A stretch of DNA of 64,000 nt from Phylloscopus collybita (Eukaryota > Chordata > Aves > Passeriformes > Phylloscopidae), in NCBI GenBank assembly GCA_027886175.1, contig JAJNNQ010000008.1:3007501-3071500 (forward strand), in the 5' to 3' direction. Made by a program: the position numbers and the translations under genes. Below, piece by piece: positions 36,001 through 46,200 of this stretch (positions are counted from its first letter, which is position 1; every line of letters starts with the position of its first letter). The notes under the pieces were generated by a model. That model was given only the letters and a program-made list of their open reading frames with translations, was not told the DNA's origin and searched no databases.

Positions 36001-39000
36001 TATGTGGCTAATTCAAGGCAACTTAAATTCTCTCAGGGCTGGTATGGTTCACCCCAGATGTACGTGACATAACGAGAGCTGTCAGCTGCTCCAACAGCAC
36101 AACCCTGCATCAGCCAGCCCCGCGAGCAACCATCACCAAAACTAAATATATCCCACAAACATCCATGATTAGATCCAGCAAATCAAGAAGATACTCCAAA
36201 TCCATCGACTAACTGCAGTCTATTTTCTGCAGTTAAAAGAAAATGCATCAGGATTGCTTCTTCATAAATGCATTCCTGAGCTAATTGAGATGCTCTTCAG
36301 AGGATACACGCTCCAAAAAGTAAATTGTTGACTAACAGAAGGTAAAACCAATCTTTGTAGTATCAGCACTATTCATTTTTATTTGCAGACTGGTTTTGGT
36401 CACCTCCTTGTGTCTACAAGCTCTTTCATTAACACTAAAGCTTCCCTGAGAAGTTGTGTTTTGTTCACCCATAATTGAAAAGCAATGGAGACAAGGAAAC
36501 CATCAGATTCTGCATTGGTTCAGGAAACATCAAAAAAGCAACATTTTGCTTAGCACAGAAATTCTCAAACCATTCCAACCTCCCTTGACTGGCACCAATT
36601 AGAGAGAAAAAGTATCCTATATGACTTTCTAGCATATCTACAAGACAATTAGGCATTTAACAGCAAAGCCAAACTGTCCTGCTCTTAGTCCTGCCTACAA
36701 GTGTGTATTACCTAAAGGAGCTGAGACTCCATGGGCATTGTCTTCCCAGAAGAAAGTCAGCACATCTGCATAGATTTATTTAATTTCTCATCCTGCAGGT
36801 ATCAGCAAGGGAGAAAGTATCTAATACTCCAAGAAGAGTAACAGAGAGAGCAATCCACACATTATTTCAAACAGGTATGTTAAAATCAGGCAATATACAG
36901 TTAAAAAAAAAAGAGCATGTAATTTTCCATAAGAAGACAAAAGTACAAGATCAGACATAACAGACCATTTTTTCTTTATGTTCTCTTTCTAGTGATGGTA
37001 TTTCATGACCTCAATAACAAAAAAAAAAAGCAAACAAAAAAAAACCACACCAAAAAAAAAAAAAAAAAAAAAAAACCACAACCAAACCCAAAACAATGGA
37101 GAGGGGAGAAGGAAAGGAAAGAAAAGTATCAAAGAAGCAGGAGTTGAATATCAAACACTGATATTCAGTGGTCTATCAAAGCTACAATGAAACTTAAACT
37201 TTGAAAGTGTATCATTATACAGGTTCTGTAAAATTTTTATAAAAAGAATGTCAACTGAGGGAACAAACTACAGCCCACTCTTACCCTCCTCTAGGTAACC
37301 ACCAGCCATTTTAGTGCAAAGGATATTCTGTATTCATTTAGTTCTTTCAGCTCTTCTTCCCTTCGCTGCTTTTCTAGTAGCTCTTGCTGCCGAGAAACCT
37401 CATCAAGGAAATGCGTCTCATCTTCATCTAAGCCTCTTACCATATTTTCTGAATAAAGAAAGAAGAAATTCATTGGTTTCAGACACCAAGCCTAAGTCTG
37501 TCTCCTCTGAACGTTCTTAGACCAACCAATAACTAAAAAAAAAAACCACACTACTTCTTCCCTCAAAAGAGGAAGTACATTTTCTTAGAGCTAACAATTC
37601 CTATCTAATTAATTTTAACACCTGTTCAAAAATTTTAAGAAAGTAGAAACAAGACGACTCGTAATTTCCAAATAAAAACAAATTCTTTCTAAACCTGTTA
37701 CCTTACTTTAAGGAAAGTACATGCTAGTGCAGCAGGAAGGTCTTTTATTTCCTGTTCTGTAAGTGTTCAGCACCTCTTGAGCAAATTATTTAATTAGAAT
37801 GACAATAAACAGTATGTTTTAGCATGACCAAATCTTGCTGTTTGTAGTCATCAGAAATCTTAGCCCAAACATCACCTTTAGTCTTCATTAAAGTTTAATT
37901 CCATAGGAGGATTCTTAGACTTTTACATGAAGTCATCAGATTTTTAATCTTCACCCGCACAGGCAAGCCCTAGTCACTTTGAGGGCAAACTAGGAAATCC
38001 ATTTATACTGATAATTGGCAAGCTTGTGTCTGACAGAAAAGCTCTGGAAATCAATTATTATTTGAGGTTACTTTATAAAAGCCAATCCCTGCTCCTTCCA
38101 ACTCATGCAGAGCTCATTCATAAATCTTTAAACAGTAACTTGTAGCCCTCACTACTACTGCTGAGGGCCCCTTCAGAGAGCAAAGGCAGTGAAACTTGGG
38201 ACATTTTTTGAAGCAAGTGACATGAATTAATTTCATTTTCTGCCTGTCTCATCTGCAAAATGAGAGGAGCAGCTGCTGAGGTCCTTTGAGCTGAGGTTTT
38301 TCTGAGGCTCCCTCCCAGGCACTCTGCAGCAGGTTCTGTTCTCCAGGTTAGCTTGTATCTGATATTCTGCTGTGGTTGCCTTAAAAGCAGAAGTGGGTTT
38401 ACTTCCCAGGGCTACTTCTCATTCCAGTACTTGGATTACCAAAGCAAAGGTGTTGCAGATCTAACATAACTGAGCAAGGAAAGCTATTAATTTAGGCAGT
38501 TATTAGAGGCCCTTCCCATTCAGGCTGACAGCAGTCAATTTTTGGGTGGCTCCTTGGGCAAGAATTGTGTAGTCATGTTACCAAAAATGACTGGGATCAA
38601 AAGTTTACTGAACTTTACTGAAAACTCTCTAAGTGGAAAGAATCCTGTAGGTCCAGCTGGAGACTATAATGTATGAATGCTGCTATCTGTACTTGGCACT
38701 TTTCAAAGGGCTTTTCTATAAAATCAGAAATTCAAACATCAATAGAAATGAGGATCCTATTTCATTAGAAGAGTCAAACATCTACTTTTGGAGAATCAAA
38801 ACATGTAAATTTACTTCTTCCAAATCACAATCTTAACTCTCAAATCACTTTTAGTCAAATAATTATGGCTTGGAAATGAATTAGCTACTCTAGCAGGATT
38901 TCTTTAATTGATTCAAGCATGTGTTAAAACATGAGCTCAAGAGTCACAAAATCACAAGGCATTTCCACTTTTGCATGGATTGCTATCAAGTTTGTTTGGA

Positions 39001-39688
39001 TTTCTTTTTGGGGGGGGATTATCTTATATACAATATAAGCTCTGTATTCAACATTTTACAGGCATGCAGCTTGAGAACTGCAAACACCTTTTGAGTTCTG
39101 CATGTGTGCAGTGCTGCCTCAGTGTCCAGAAAGTATTCCTTTAAAAATCCAGGATTTCAACAATATTCTCCTGAAGCCTTTGCCTCCCTCTCAGAGAGGG
39201 AGACAAGACACACAGATATGTCTTTTACTCTGAAGTTGTGCACAGCTGTTACATACAACACATGCAGTTTGCTGCTGGTGCTTACTGAATTTAAATTGCT
39301 CCTCAAACTCCTGCTGCTTCTTTTCCCTCTGCTCCTGGAGCCTTTCATACAACGACCGTGGGTCATACGCCTCCTCTGGGCATTCTGGAAGGAACAAATC
39401 AGGAAGGGAGAACCATATGTCAGAAACACTAAACCACCAACAGTTCTCAGTTCCTTCAATCATAGAATATAAAAAGCCATCACTTTTTATTTCTATTTTC
39501 CAGAGAAGTGAAGAATTCTCAGATCTTTTTCCTGTAATCACTAAAATTTAGCCTGTACCTTTTGGGTCCTCAGGTTTTCGGACCTTCTCCCATTCCTCCT
39601 GCCTCCTCTTTCGTCGCTCCTCTAGCTCTGCTTCAGACACGAACCTCTTGTTAATCACCAGGTCAGCAGTACCATCTCCCCCATCCAT
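29878..39688 (-). CDS. PSME3IP1: PSME3-interacting protein 1 (FAM192A/NIP30/PIP30), complete
   Basis: A small nuclear protein that binds the proteasome activator PA28gamma (PSME3) and favours its association with the 20S core. Six coding exons on the minus strand (39688-39559, 39384-39286, 37448-37327, 33414-33281, 31312-31248, 30095-29878) join in frame to 255 residues, close to the human 254 I recall. The N-terminal half (residues 1 to about 125) is the charged, helical NIP30 domain ([31 protein letters not shown]). The C terminus has the CK2-type serine/acid cluster at 220-232 ([13 protein letters not shown]), next to the region reported to bind PA28gamma. The ATG at 39688 begins MDGGDG, as in the family. 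The intron between residues 117 and 118 is AT-AC. The gene is head-to-head with RSPRY1. Confidence 0.96.
30096..31247 (-). other. PSME3IP1: PSME3IP1 intron 5, with homopolymer near its acceptor
   Basis: 1.15 kb, AT-rich. The A23-CC-A11 tract at 30118-30153 (T-rich in transcript sense) is the only repeat seen. Confidence 0.75.
30118..30153. repeat. A23-CC-A11 homopolymer tract
   Basis: 23 A, two C, 11 A on the plus strand. In the PSME3IP1 transcript it is a U-rich tract before the last exon. Confidence 0.9.
31248..31312 (-). CDS. PSME3IP1: PSME3IP1 coding exon 5
   Basis: 65 nt: one base completing Ser, 21 codons ([13 protein letters not shown] to EEKNQ), one base of Glu. Acceptor TTCCACAG, donor GTATGT. 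Confidence 0.94.
31313..33280 (-). other. PSME3IP1: PSME3IP1 intron 4, nothing recognised
   Basis: 2.0 kb of AT-rich unique sequence; no repeat or RNA gene recognised. Confidence 0.7.
33281..33414 (-). CDS. PSME3IP1: PSME3IP1 coding exon 4, begins after a U12 AC acceptor
   Basis: 44 codons plus two bases ([14 protein letters not shown] to GAVKHR). The preceding intron ends TTCAC, with the branch-point consensus TCCTTAAC just upstream. Donor GTTAGT is a weak U2 site. The frame joins EYR to STLAKVG with no gap relative to the human protein I recall. Confidence 0.93.
33426..33433 (-). promoter_or_regulatory. PSME3IP1: U12 branch-point element TCCTTAAC
   Basis: Exact match to the U12 branch-site consensus core on the minus strand. 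Its distance to the AC 3' splice site (about 12 nt) is within the narrow range known for U12 introns. Confidence 0.88.
37019..37075. repeat. A-rich tract (A24 core)
   Basis: Several A-runs separated by single C or G, with the longest at 37052-37075. Possibly a decayed retroposon tail, but no element body is recognised beside it. Confidence 0.85.
37327..37448 (-). CDS. PSME3IP1: PSME3IP1 coding exon 3, ends at a U12 AT donor
   Basis: Completes Lys, then 40 codons [10 protein letters not shown] to ELNEYR. Acceptor TTATTCAG. There is no GT after the conserved EYR; instead the intron starts ATATCCTTT, the U12 AT-AC donor consensus. Confidence 0.94.
37449..39285 (-). other. PSME3IP1: PSME3IP1 intron 2, nothing recognised
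   Basis: 1.8 kb, AT-rich. No repeat or other feature recognised. Confidence 0.7.
39286..39384 (-). CDS. PSME3IP1: PSME3IP1 coding exon 2
   Basis: Completes Glu, then [15 protein letters not shown] to EEQFKF and one base of Lys. Acceptor CTTCCAG, donor GTAAGC. The intron to exon 1 is only 174 nt. Confidence 0.95.
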
Positions 39689-39704
39689 TGTGGAATGGTG
39701 TCTC
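39559..39704 (-). CDS. PSME3IP1: PSME3IP1 first coding exon (with 16 nt of 5' UTR)
   Basis: Acceptor TTTTTAG, then 16 nt of leader, ATG at 39688-39686 and 43 codons plus one base to KPEDPK; donor GTACAG. The protein starts [16 protein letters not shown]. Confidence 0.93.
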
Positions 39705-40208
39705 CTAAAAACGTAAAATGCAAAACATCAGGACTCTGATTATGCTCTGCAGTGAGTGAAAGAGTATTAAAGATCCTGAAAAACAGACCTGCTGTCCTTA
39801 CAGTAACTTCAGCTCTCTAAAGAAGGCTGCATAGTAAGCACTGAGACACAAACTCACTGCATAACTGCTAAGCATCGTCTATTACTCCTTCTTTACCCCT
39901 TTTTCATAATTATGTCTTTCCTGCTAGTGGTCTGCCTCAGGCTGTTTTTCTGAAAGTAATGTTTTAATGAATTTACTTTGCTTAAATAAATATTTTAAAA
40001 AATAAAATTAAACACCCTCACCTACACTCTCATCCTTTTATTTCTGTTCCTCCACATCTGTTCTGAAGAGAGATAAAGTGATAGCAAAACATCAAATCCC
40101 AAATCCTTTTTGCCCAACTTACGAAAATTTGAGAAAGCTTGCCTGTTTTCAGCTGTTGAATGCACGTATTTAGAAGTGATTAACAGTGAGATTTCAGAAA
40201 CTAGCAAC

Positions 40209-40510
40209 TGTTCTGGTTTTGCCTGGGACAGAGCTAAACTTCTTAGTAGCTGGTACAGCTCTGTGGTATGGGTTTGGTGTGACAATAACATTAAAACAAA
40301 CACTCTTGCAGTTTTAGCCTAAGTCTCCTTAGGCTAAGGACTCCTCAGTGTCTCCTCTGCCAGCGAGGAGCTACACAAGGAGCTGTGAGGGAGCATGGCC
40401 AGGACAGCTGTCCTGAACTGGCCAAAGGAGATTCCACAGAATCGTGACCACAGAACACTGTGCCCAGTGTATGAACTGAGGGGCCTGGCTGGGAGGTCAA
40501 CAGACGAGTG
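40209..40510 (+). mobile_element. Probable degraded solo LTR of an avian endogenous retrovirus
   Basis: It begins TGTTCTGGTTTTGCCTGGGA, then reads tagtagctggtacag, gccaggacagctgtcctga and aactggccaaaggagattcc before a TATA-like region near 40468-40475. This order matches an LTR class I remember from songbird genomes (from memory, not searched). No gag, pol or env sequence lies beside it, so it is probably a solo LTR. The right end is uncertain. Confidence 0.55.
40314..40337. repeat. Perfect 10-bp inverted repeat, 4-nt loop
   Basis: TTAGCCTAAG, loop TCTC, then CTTAGGCTAA. It lies in the left half of the probable LTR. Confidence 0.9.
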
Positions 40511-41392
40511 AGAGTGGGAATTCCCCATGGCTAAAACAGAGCTGGGATTAGAAAATGAGCAGCATTTCCCTTGGAGAGAGCAAAGCCCCTTCCCACACAG
40601 TGCAGCCAACCTCTGCTTCTAGATTTCAGTATCAGGTGCAGGGTGGAGATGCTCCAAGTAGTCAACCTAACAAGGAAACTCATGGTCTTAACACCTGTAA
40701 GCCCAGGATGAAACAAACTGCTTCTTTAAGTCCTGAGTGTCTCCTTTCAGAATTATTCTGCCAGCTCCATGCTCCACAATGAAGCCCTAATGCCTGTTTT
40801 TGTTTCAAAACATCAAAACTGTACACAGAAGTACAAGACAATCACAACACGCAGAGCTGTTCATTTAAAGACATGCAAACATCACTTTTTTTTCTACTTT
40901 ATTACGTCCCTGGTATAACTGCAGCAAGTTAAGGACTGCAGCTGACTGCCCACAGTTCTGCCAAGTACTATTCACTTGGGATCTCAGCCTGTCTGCATTT
41001 CAGCACGGAAGAGATCCCAGAACAGCTGCTCTTCCAAGGAGCAAGGGATGCAGTAACCCAGATAAGGGAAGAAACCTGTTCATCATCTTTCCTTCATACC
41101 ACAAGGAATCAGTCCTGCAGGAAGTCCTCAAATCCTTGCAAAAACTGATACTTTTGTCGGGTATTGCTTGTAATAAAAAATGAAAAAAAAAAAAAAGTTG
41201 AGGTCTCAGGAGAAATCCCAGTTAGAGCACTGGATAAATATTTGTTACAGCAAGATGCATTCTTAAGGTTAGCATTATTAAAAGAAGTTAAGACAAAATA
41301 ATTCTCTTAAGAGCTGGGGACAGGAGGAACAGATCCAGGGCTGGTGGTTTTCCCTTATTAAATTTTCTTTCTTTTTTAATATCTAACAAAAA

Positions 41393-41477
41393 ATCCACCC
41401 TAAGACAAGTCCAGTATCCAGAAAGCATGGAACATCCACCCTAAGACAAGTCCAGTATCCAGAAAGCATGGAACATC
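41393..41477. repeat. 41-nt perfect tandem duplication
   Basis: Two identical 41-nt copies (41393-41433 and 41434-41474), each starting atccaccctaagacaag, followed by 3 further matching nt. The identity suggests a recent event. Confidence 0.95.
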
Positions 41478-42320
41478 TGCTCTCTAAGTGTAATTTCTGA
41501 AGGTGGTTCAAGCTAAAAACCTACAGAGAAAATAAAAATTGACTCTCACTGCTGAATACAAGTCCTGATCACAAGGCCAGCTTTCCCATCCAAGTGCTGC
41601 ACGAATAATTTGTTTCTCCACTTGTGTCATCTCAACCTCTATATTTAGAAAGGAAACAAAAGGTTCCAATACAATGGTGAGAGAAAGTAATAAAAGCAAA
41701 CTGAGAGAGAGGGATTCTGCAAGACCACAGCATCCTCTGGGGACTAAAGCCTTCAGCAGCAAACCACCTGGATCAGTCAGCTCACTCAGACAATATGTTT
41801 TAAAGATACACGGAGTGGATTAAGGTTTAATTATGGCCTGGAATGCAGCAATAGTGTTCTCAACATCATCCTGAAAACTGGAGTCTGACACCAACAACCC
41901 CACCTTGGGGAAAAGAGGTGTGGGGAGAAAAACCCCCACCAAGCAGCATCAAATGAAAGTTCACTTGCACTTATAAAGTTTGCTAATCTTTGCTCTCTCC
42001 CATCTGAAGCAAACACACACAAACCAGACCTGACAATAAACATGCACTTGGCAACTTTTCCCTACTTATCTACGTTTTCGTCTGGTGACAGTATTCTAGG
42101 GCTATGCTGTCACTGCAAACGACAAAAGTTTGTCACAGCTGTTAACCGCAGGGTTTTATAACGCCAGATGGTAACACGCCCAGGATCAAAACACCTCCCA
42201 AACTTCACAACACTTGCCACCACTTAGGCTGGAACAGATGTAGGGCAGCGACAGTGTCTTGGGTACCCGACTGCAGCTTCCAACGCATTCAGCCCTCCTT
42301 AAACAACAACGACTACTTAC

Positions 42321-42790
42321 CTACCCATTTCATCAACCCACCACTGAACCAAGCCGGGCAGCGCTCCCCGCGCCGCATCAAATAAGGCGCTGCGAGCTGA
42401 GCCTGGAGCCGCCCCAGAGACAGAGGGGATGAATCGCTCCCCACCAGCCTGAACCCGCCCCCGGGCCCCGCTTCCTGCGGTGCCCCCGGAGCTCCGTGCG
42501 GGGAACCCTCCCGGGCGTGCCGGGCCCGAGTTGCTCCGAGTCCTGACTGCGAGCTCCTCTCCCCACCTTCCCTGCAGCCCCTCCAACCCCGAGCGGCCCC
42601 CGGCCCGCCGCGCTCGCGGGGCCCAGGCCCGGCCCTCTTCACCCCTGCACCCGAAGGGCCCGGCGGCCCGGCCACGGCCGCTATCCCCGCCCCGGGCGCT
42701 TCCTCCGGCCCCACCGCCCCGGGCCCGCCCCCGGCACGTACCGCGGCCCCTCACAGCGAGCGGCACCGCCGGGCCCGCAGCGTCGCCATT
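42321..42790 (-). other. PSME3IP1: Probable PSME3IP1 first (non-coding) exon
   Basis: On the minus strand a near-ideal donor AG|GTAAGT follows the CpG-rich segment at 42321. A second possible donor, GCG|GTACGT, is at 42742/42741. The transcription start is not visible, so the right limit is a guess inside the CpG island. Confidence 0.5.
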
Positions 42791-42950
42791 GACCCCGCTC
42801 CCCTCCGCCGGCCGCCCCGCCCCTTCCGCCCGCCGCAGCCAACCGAGAGAGCCTTTCCTTCGGCGGCCCCGCCCCCGCGGCAGCCAATCCCCGCCGTTCT
42901 TACGGCGGGCAGCGCGGCGCGCGGAGCGGACGGGAGTTGGCTGGAGGGAG

Positions 42951-42958
42951 GACGTCAC
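42951..42958. promoter_or_regulatory. CRE-like site GACGTCAC
   Basis: Matches seven of eight bases of the palindromic CRE (TGACGTCA), midway between the two inferred start regions and flanked by a CCAAT box on each side. Confidence 0.45.
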
Positions 42959-43046
42959 GGCGGCTCCGCGTCGCGATTGGGCGAAGCGGCGGGGCCGGGG
43001 GCGGGGCCGGGTCGCCCGGGAGACGGCGGGGGGCGCGGCCGCGGCC

Positions 43047-43074
43047 GGGGGCGGGGCCTGGGGCCGGGGCGGGG
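43047..43074 (+). promoter_or_regulatory. G-quadruplex-capable G-run cluster
   Basis: Five G-runs of 4-5 with loops of 1, 3, 2 and 1 nt on the plus strand, just upstream of the inferred RSPRY1 first exon. Folding is inferred from the pattern. Confidence 0.5.
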
Positions 43075-43084
43075 CCGCGCCGTG

Positions 43085-43212
43085 AGTCGCCTCCATCTTT
43101 CGGCACAAAGGAGCGGCGGCAGCGCCGGGCCGGGGCCGGACAGGGGCGGAGGGCGCGGGGTCCGCGGCGGCCCCACTGCGCTCCCGGCGGGGCTGCTCGG
43201 AGCTGAGCTGAG
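43085..43212 (+). other. RSPRY1: Probable RSPRY1 first (non-coding) exon
   Basis: A G+C-rich leader containing CCTCCATCTTTCGG (YY1-like, reverse of AAGATGG) and ending at a good donor, CTGAG|GTGAGG, at 43212/43213. The left limit is estimated. Confidence 0.5.
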
Positions 43213-46200
43213 GTGAGGCGAGGCGAGGCAGGGCGGGCGCGGCCTGGCTGGCGGGTGCCGCGGAGTTGGTGTGGAGCGGGGCGCGCATCGGGCTGAGGGG
43301 AAGGGACAGCGCCGGGCTGGGCACTGGTGGCCCCGTTGCCGGCCGTGCGTTAATGAGGGAAGGCACCGTGCTCAGCCCACCCCGCCCTCCGCTCCCCCAG
43401 GGGCCGCCGGCGGAGGTCCCGGTTGGGGCGGGGGCCGGGCCAGCGCAGCCCCCCGGCCCCAGGCAGCGGCCCGGGGTCCTGTTGGCTCTGGTGGTTGATG
43501 CAGGGTACCCCGGGGAGTGTAGGTACCCCCTGACTGCCTCGCCGGGGCCACCGGTACCTCCCCTCCTGGGGAGAGCAGGCAGGGGGAAGAGGCGGGTGGC
43601 CGAGGTGCAGCCCCCGGGCTCGCTGAGGCCCCGGAGCTGGGCAGCGCTGCGCTGGCGTGTGGAACCGGCAGCTCGCTGGAGAAAGCGGCGGAAGGTGAAT
43701 GAACGGGGGGTTTGGCGAGCTGGGGCGCCCCGAGTCCGGCGCTGCTCGCGGCCGGGAGGGGTTGGAACTTCCTAACGGCGCCTCCCGGCTGCGGGGAGAG
43801 CTCCCGGTGCTCGTATGACTTGCAAAACAAGGGCTTGGCTACAGCGGGCTTGGTGTGCGAGGGGCAAAATGACATCGAATCGCGGAGTCACGGACTCGAC
43901 GTGCTGCTCCGGCAGCGCTGGGCTGCTCGGGAACACGGCAGTGGTGTTGAGCCCGTGACTGTCGCTACATGAATGTGAGGAGGCAGAATCCTGAAAACTG
44001 TTTGTTGCTCTCAGTGTGAAAATGTTTCTCCACGGCAAGTTTTCTGTCTTTACAGAGGAGATGTGAAGGTGTGGAGCGGGCCACCAAATGCCCACGTTTA
44101 CCTGGATCTTTTGTTTCGCGTTCTTGGGCGATAGATTAGGTAGCGGTGCCTGTCCTACGGGTGCGGTAACACCTCGGCTCTGCTCTGCTCTCCCACTTCA
44201 GGTGCTTATAGAGCAGGATTGTTTCTCACTGCTTGTATTATGCCTATATCGCGCATGAGTTTCTCTTTTAAGCCCTTTGATTCTGTCCTGCTGATCGCTG
44301 TTTCTGTCTCGCAGGCCTTCATTGACACCCTCTTTTTAAGAATTGCCAGTTTTTTAGATGTTCTGCTGTGTAGCAGTAGGTGCACTGTCCCTTCTAGGTA
44401 CAGCCTTAACGATTGTAGAATGTCCTAAGAATGACTGTAGTCAATCATCGGTACTTCTCATTTTCTGTTTTGTTATTGCAAACTCTTATCCCTGAGCCCA
44501 GAGTTCATTTTGGTGCTCAGATGGTGTTATCAGGTTTTCTCACAGACTGAAACTTTGGTCCATGCATGGAGAAACACAGACATCAGAGCTGCCTTTTCTC
44601 TCCTAAATTTATTCAGCCTCCTCTGTTTTCTGAATGCTGGTGTGTTTGGTGGCTGGTTGTTTTTTCATTTTATGTCTGTGTCAGTGTTTGTTTTCTTCAA
44701 TGTAAGAGATGTTTTTTTTCTACTTAGCACTAGGTTTGCCTCAGGATTTTAGTTTTTCTGTCCTTTGTCTTGTATTGAATGCGTGTATTTGTTTTGGTGT
44801 TGTTTTCTTTTCTCATACTGGTCCTCAGCTCAGTTCTGCTTTTCTGCTAATTTTCTGTACATCCATCACTGCTATGAGATTATTGTCATGTGGAAACCTA
44901 CATCCACGTGTGTTCTGTGACTTTCCCTTGTCTTCTTCCTGGTATTAATTTTTTTTTTTCTATTTTCTTGTTAAACTATACAGATTTTTTTAAACAATGA
45001 GTGTTCTCATCACCTGTGAGCCATCTGAAATACTCCCTTGCATCTCATCTCCTCTTGGACTCCTGTATTTGACTGGATTTCCTGAGGACTGTGCATTGTC
45101 AAAACTTGTCATATTATTTTAAGAGTCTGTGATGCTGTTAAATGTGTTTTTGTTTTGCATTTATCCAAATGCACAGAATTGATCTGTTCTTTGATCTAAA
45201 TCTGGCCCATTCTTCTGTAAGCGCTTTTGCCTGTGTTTTTGTTCTCTGCTGAAGTCCACTCAGCAAAAGAGGCCCTTTCTCCTCCTGGCACCCATTCCTC
45301 TGTCCCTCCCTTTAGGACATTGCTATTATTGCTTTGTGCCCCAATCTCTGCTGTTGGTTCCTATTTATAGGTCTGCTTGAACAGATTGTGAATTTCCCGT
45401 GGTGTGTTCTTTTTCAGATGAGTGAAGCACAATTGCAGCTGCGTGATCACTTCTTGTCTCTTCCCTTTTCATCCAGACATTCTCTTGAGGTTCCTGCTAA
45501 CTGAAAGTTTTCAGCTTCCCCTGTCCATCACTTGAGTAGGGAGCTCCTCCAGGGTATTTTCGTGCTGTGTTTGGCATTCTGCACAGCTCTTGTCATAACT
45601 CCTGCTGATGCTGATTGTTTATTAGTTTAGCCTGGGTTGTTTACCCACTCTTAGATTGCTGATAGACCTAATCCTGCTTGTCCACACAACTCCCTTATCA
45701 TCAGCTGTGATACCAGTGTGTGTTTGCAGGAAGGTGGGCTTATTGGTTTCCCTGAGGTCCTTAACTTTCCTTTTTATTTACCTTCAGCCTCCTATACGTG
45801 GAGTTTCACTGCAATGCTTTGTGGTAGCCTCTGTGGTATCCTACTCTGTGGCCTCATAATTTGGTGATCATTAAGTGGCTCTCTTGTTCTCTCACTGATA
45901 CATTATTCTGTGCTTTTCTTAATGTGTTGTTTTTTTTTCCTCTTAGAGGGACATGATGGTTTTCTGCACAGCTCTGCAGTGCTCTCCCTTGGTACATTAC
46001 CAGTGTTTTCGCATAGGAGGCCTTGGCTTGCAGTGTATTTCATTTGCTGTGAGCCTAATGGATAGGACTGAAATAGATCACTTACAATGTTTTGATTCCT
46101 TCTTGTAAGGTAAGACATCCCTCATATTCTGCCCATCAGGTGGAATCAGAGTAAATTCTCCTCAAGCTTTTTGCTTGTTTGGTAAAATTAAGGAATAGCA

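Larger units (their letters stand above)
33415..37326 (-). other. PSME3IP1: PSME3IP1 intron 3: U12-type AT-AC intron
   Basis: 3912-nt intron processed in principle by the minor spliceosome (U11/U12, U4atac/U6atac, U5). It begins ATATCCTTT (37326-37318), ends AC (33416-33415), and has TCCTTAAC at 33433-33426, about 12 nt before the 3' end. The usual polypyrimidine tract is absent. A GT-AG alternative keeping the conserved protein intact was not found. Inside are a poly(A) tract at 37019-37075 and a short inverted repeat at 34762-34781. Confidence 0.9.
39705..42320 (-). other. PSME3IP1: PSME3IP1 5'-UTR intron with LTR and tandem duplication
   Basis: 2.6 kb between the CpG-island exon and the ATG exon. 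It holds the probable solo LTR (about 40209-40510) and the 41-nt tandem duplication (41393-41477). Further non-coding exons cannot be excluded. Confidence 0.6.
42340..43830. promoter_or_regulatory. CpG island / shared bidirectional promoter
   Basis: About 1.5 kb of very G+C- and CpG-rich DNA between the 5' ends of PSME3IP1 (-) and RSPRY1 (+). Visible elements: CCAAT at 42884-42888, inverted CCAAT (ATTGG) at 42976-42980, a CRE-like GACGTCAC at 42951-42958, many GGGCGG/GGGGCGG Sp1-type boxes, and a G-run cluster at 43047-43074. No TATA box is evident. The layout is typical of a head-to-head housekeeping promoter. Large open frames here (up to 349 codons) result from stop-poor G+C-rich sequence. 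Confidence 0.85.

Noticed and set aside
36990..37190. Lysine-rich open frame near 37.0-37.2 kb
   Set aside because: It is the translation of the poly(A) tract within the PSME3IP1 AT-AC intron.
42317..43366. 349-codon open frame on the minus strand through the CpG island
   Set aside because: Pro/Ala/Arg/Gly-rich translation from very G+C-rich DNA where stops are rare. Other frames in the same DNA are also long, and it crosses the promoter of both genes and a consensus donor. It shows no domain.
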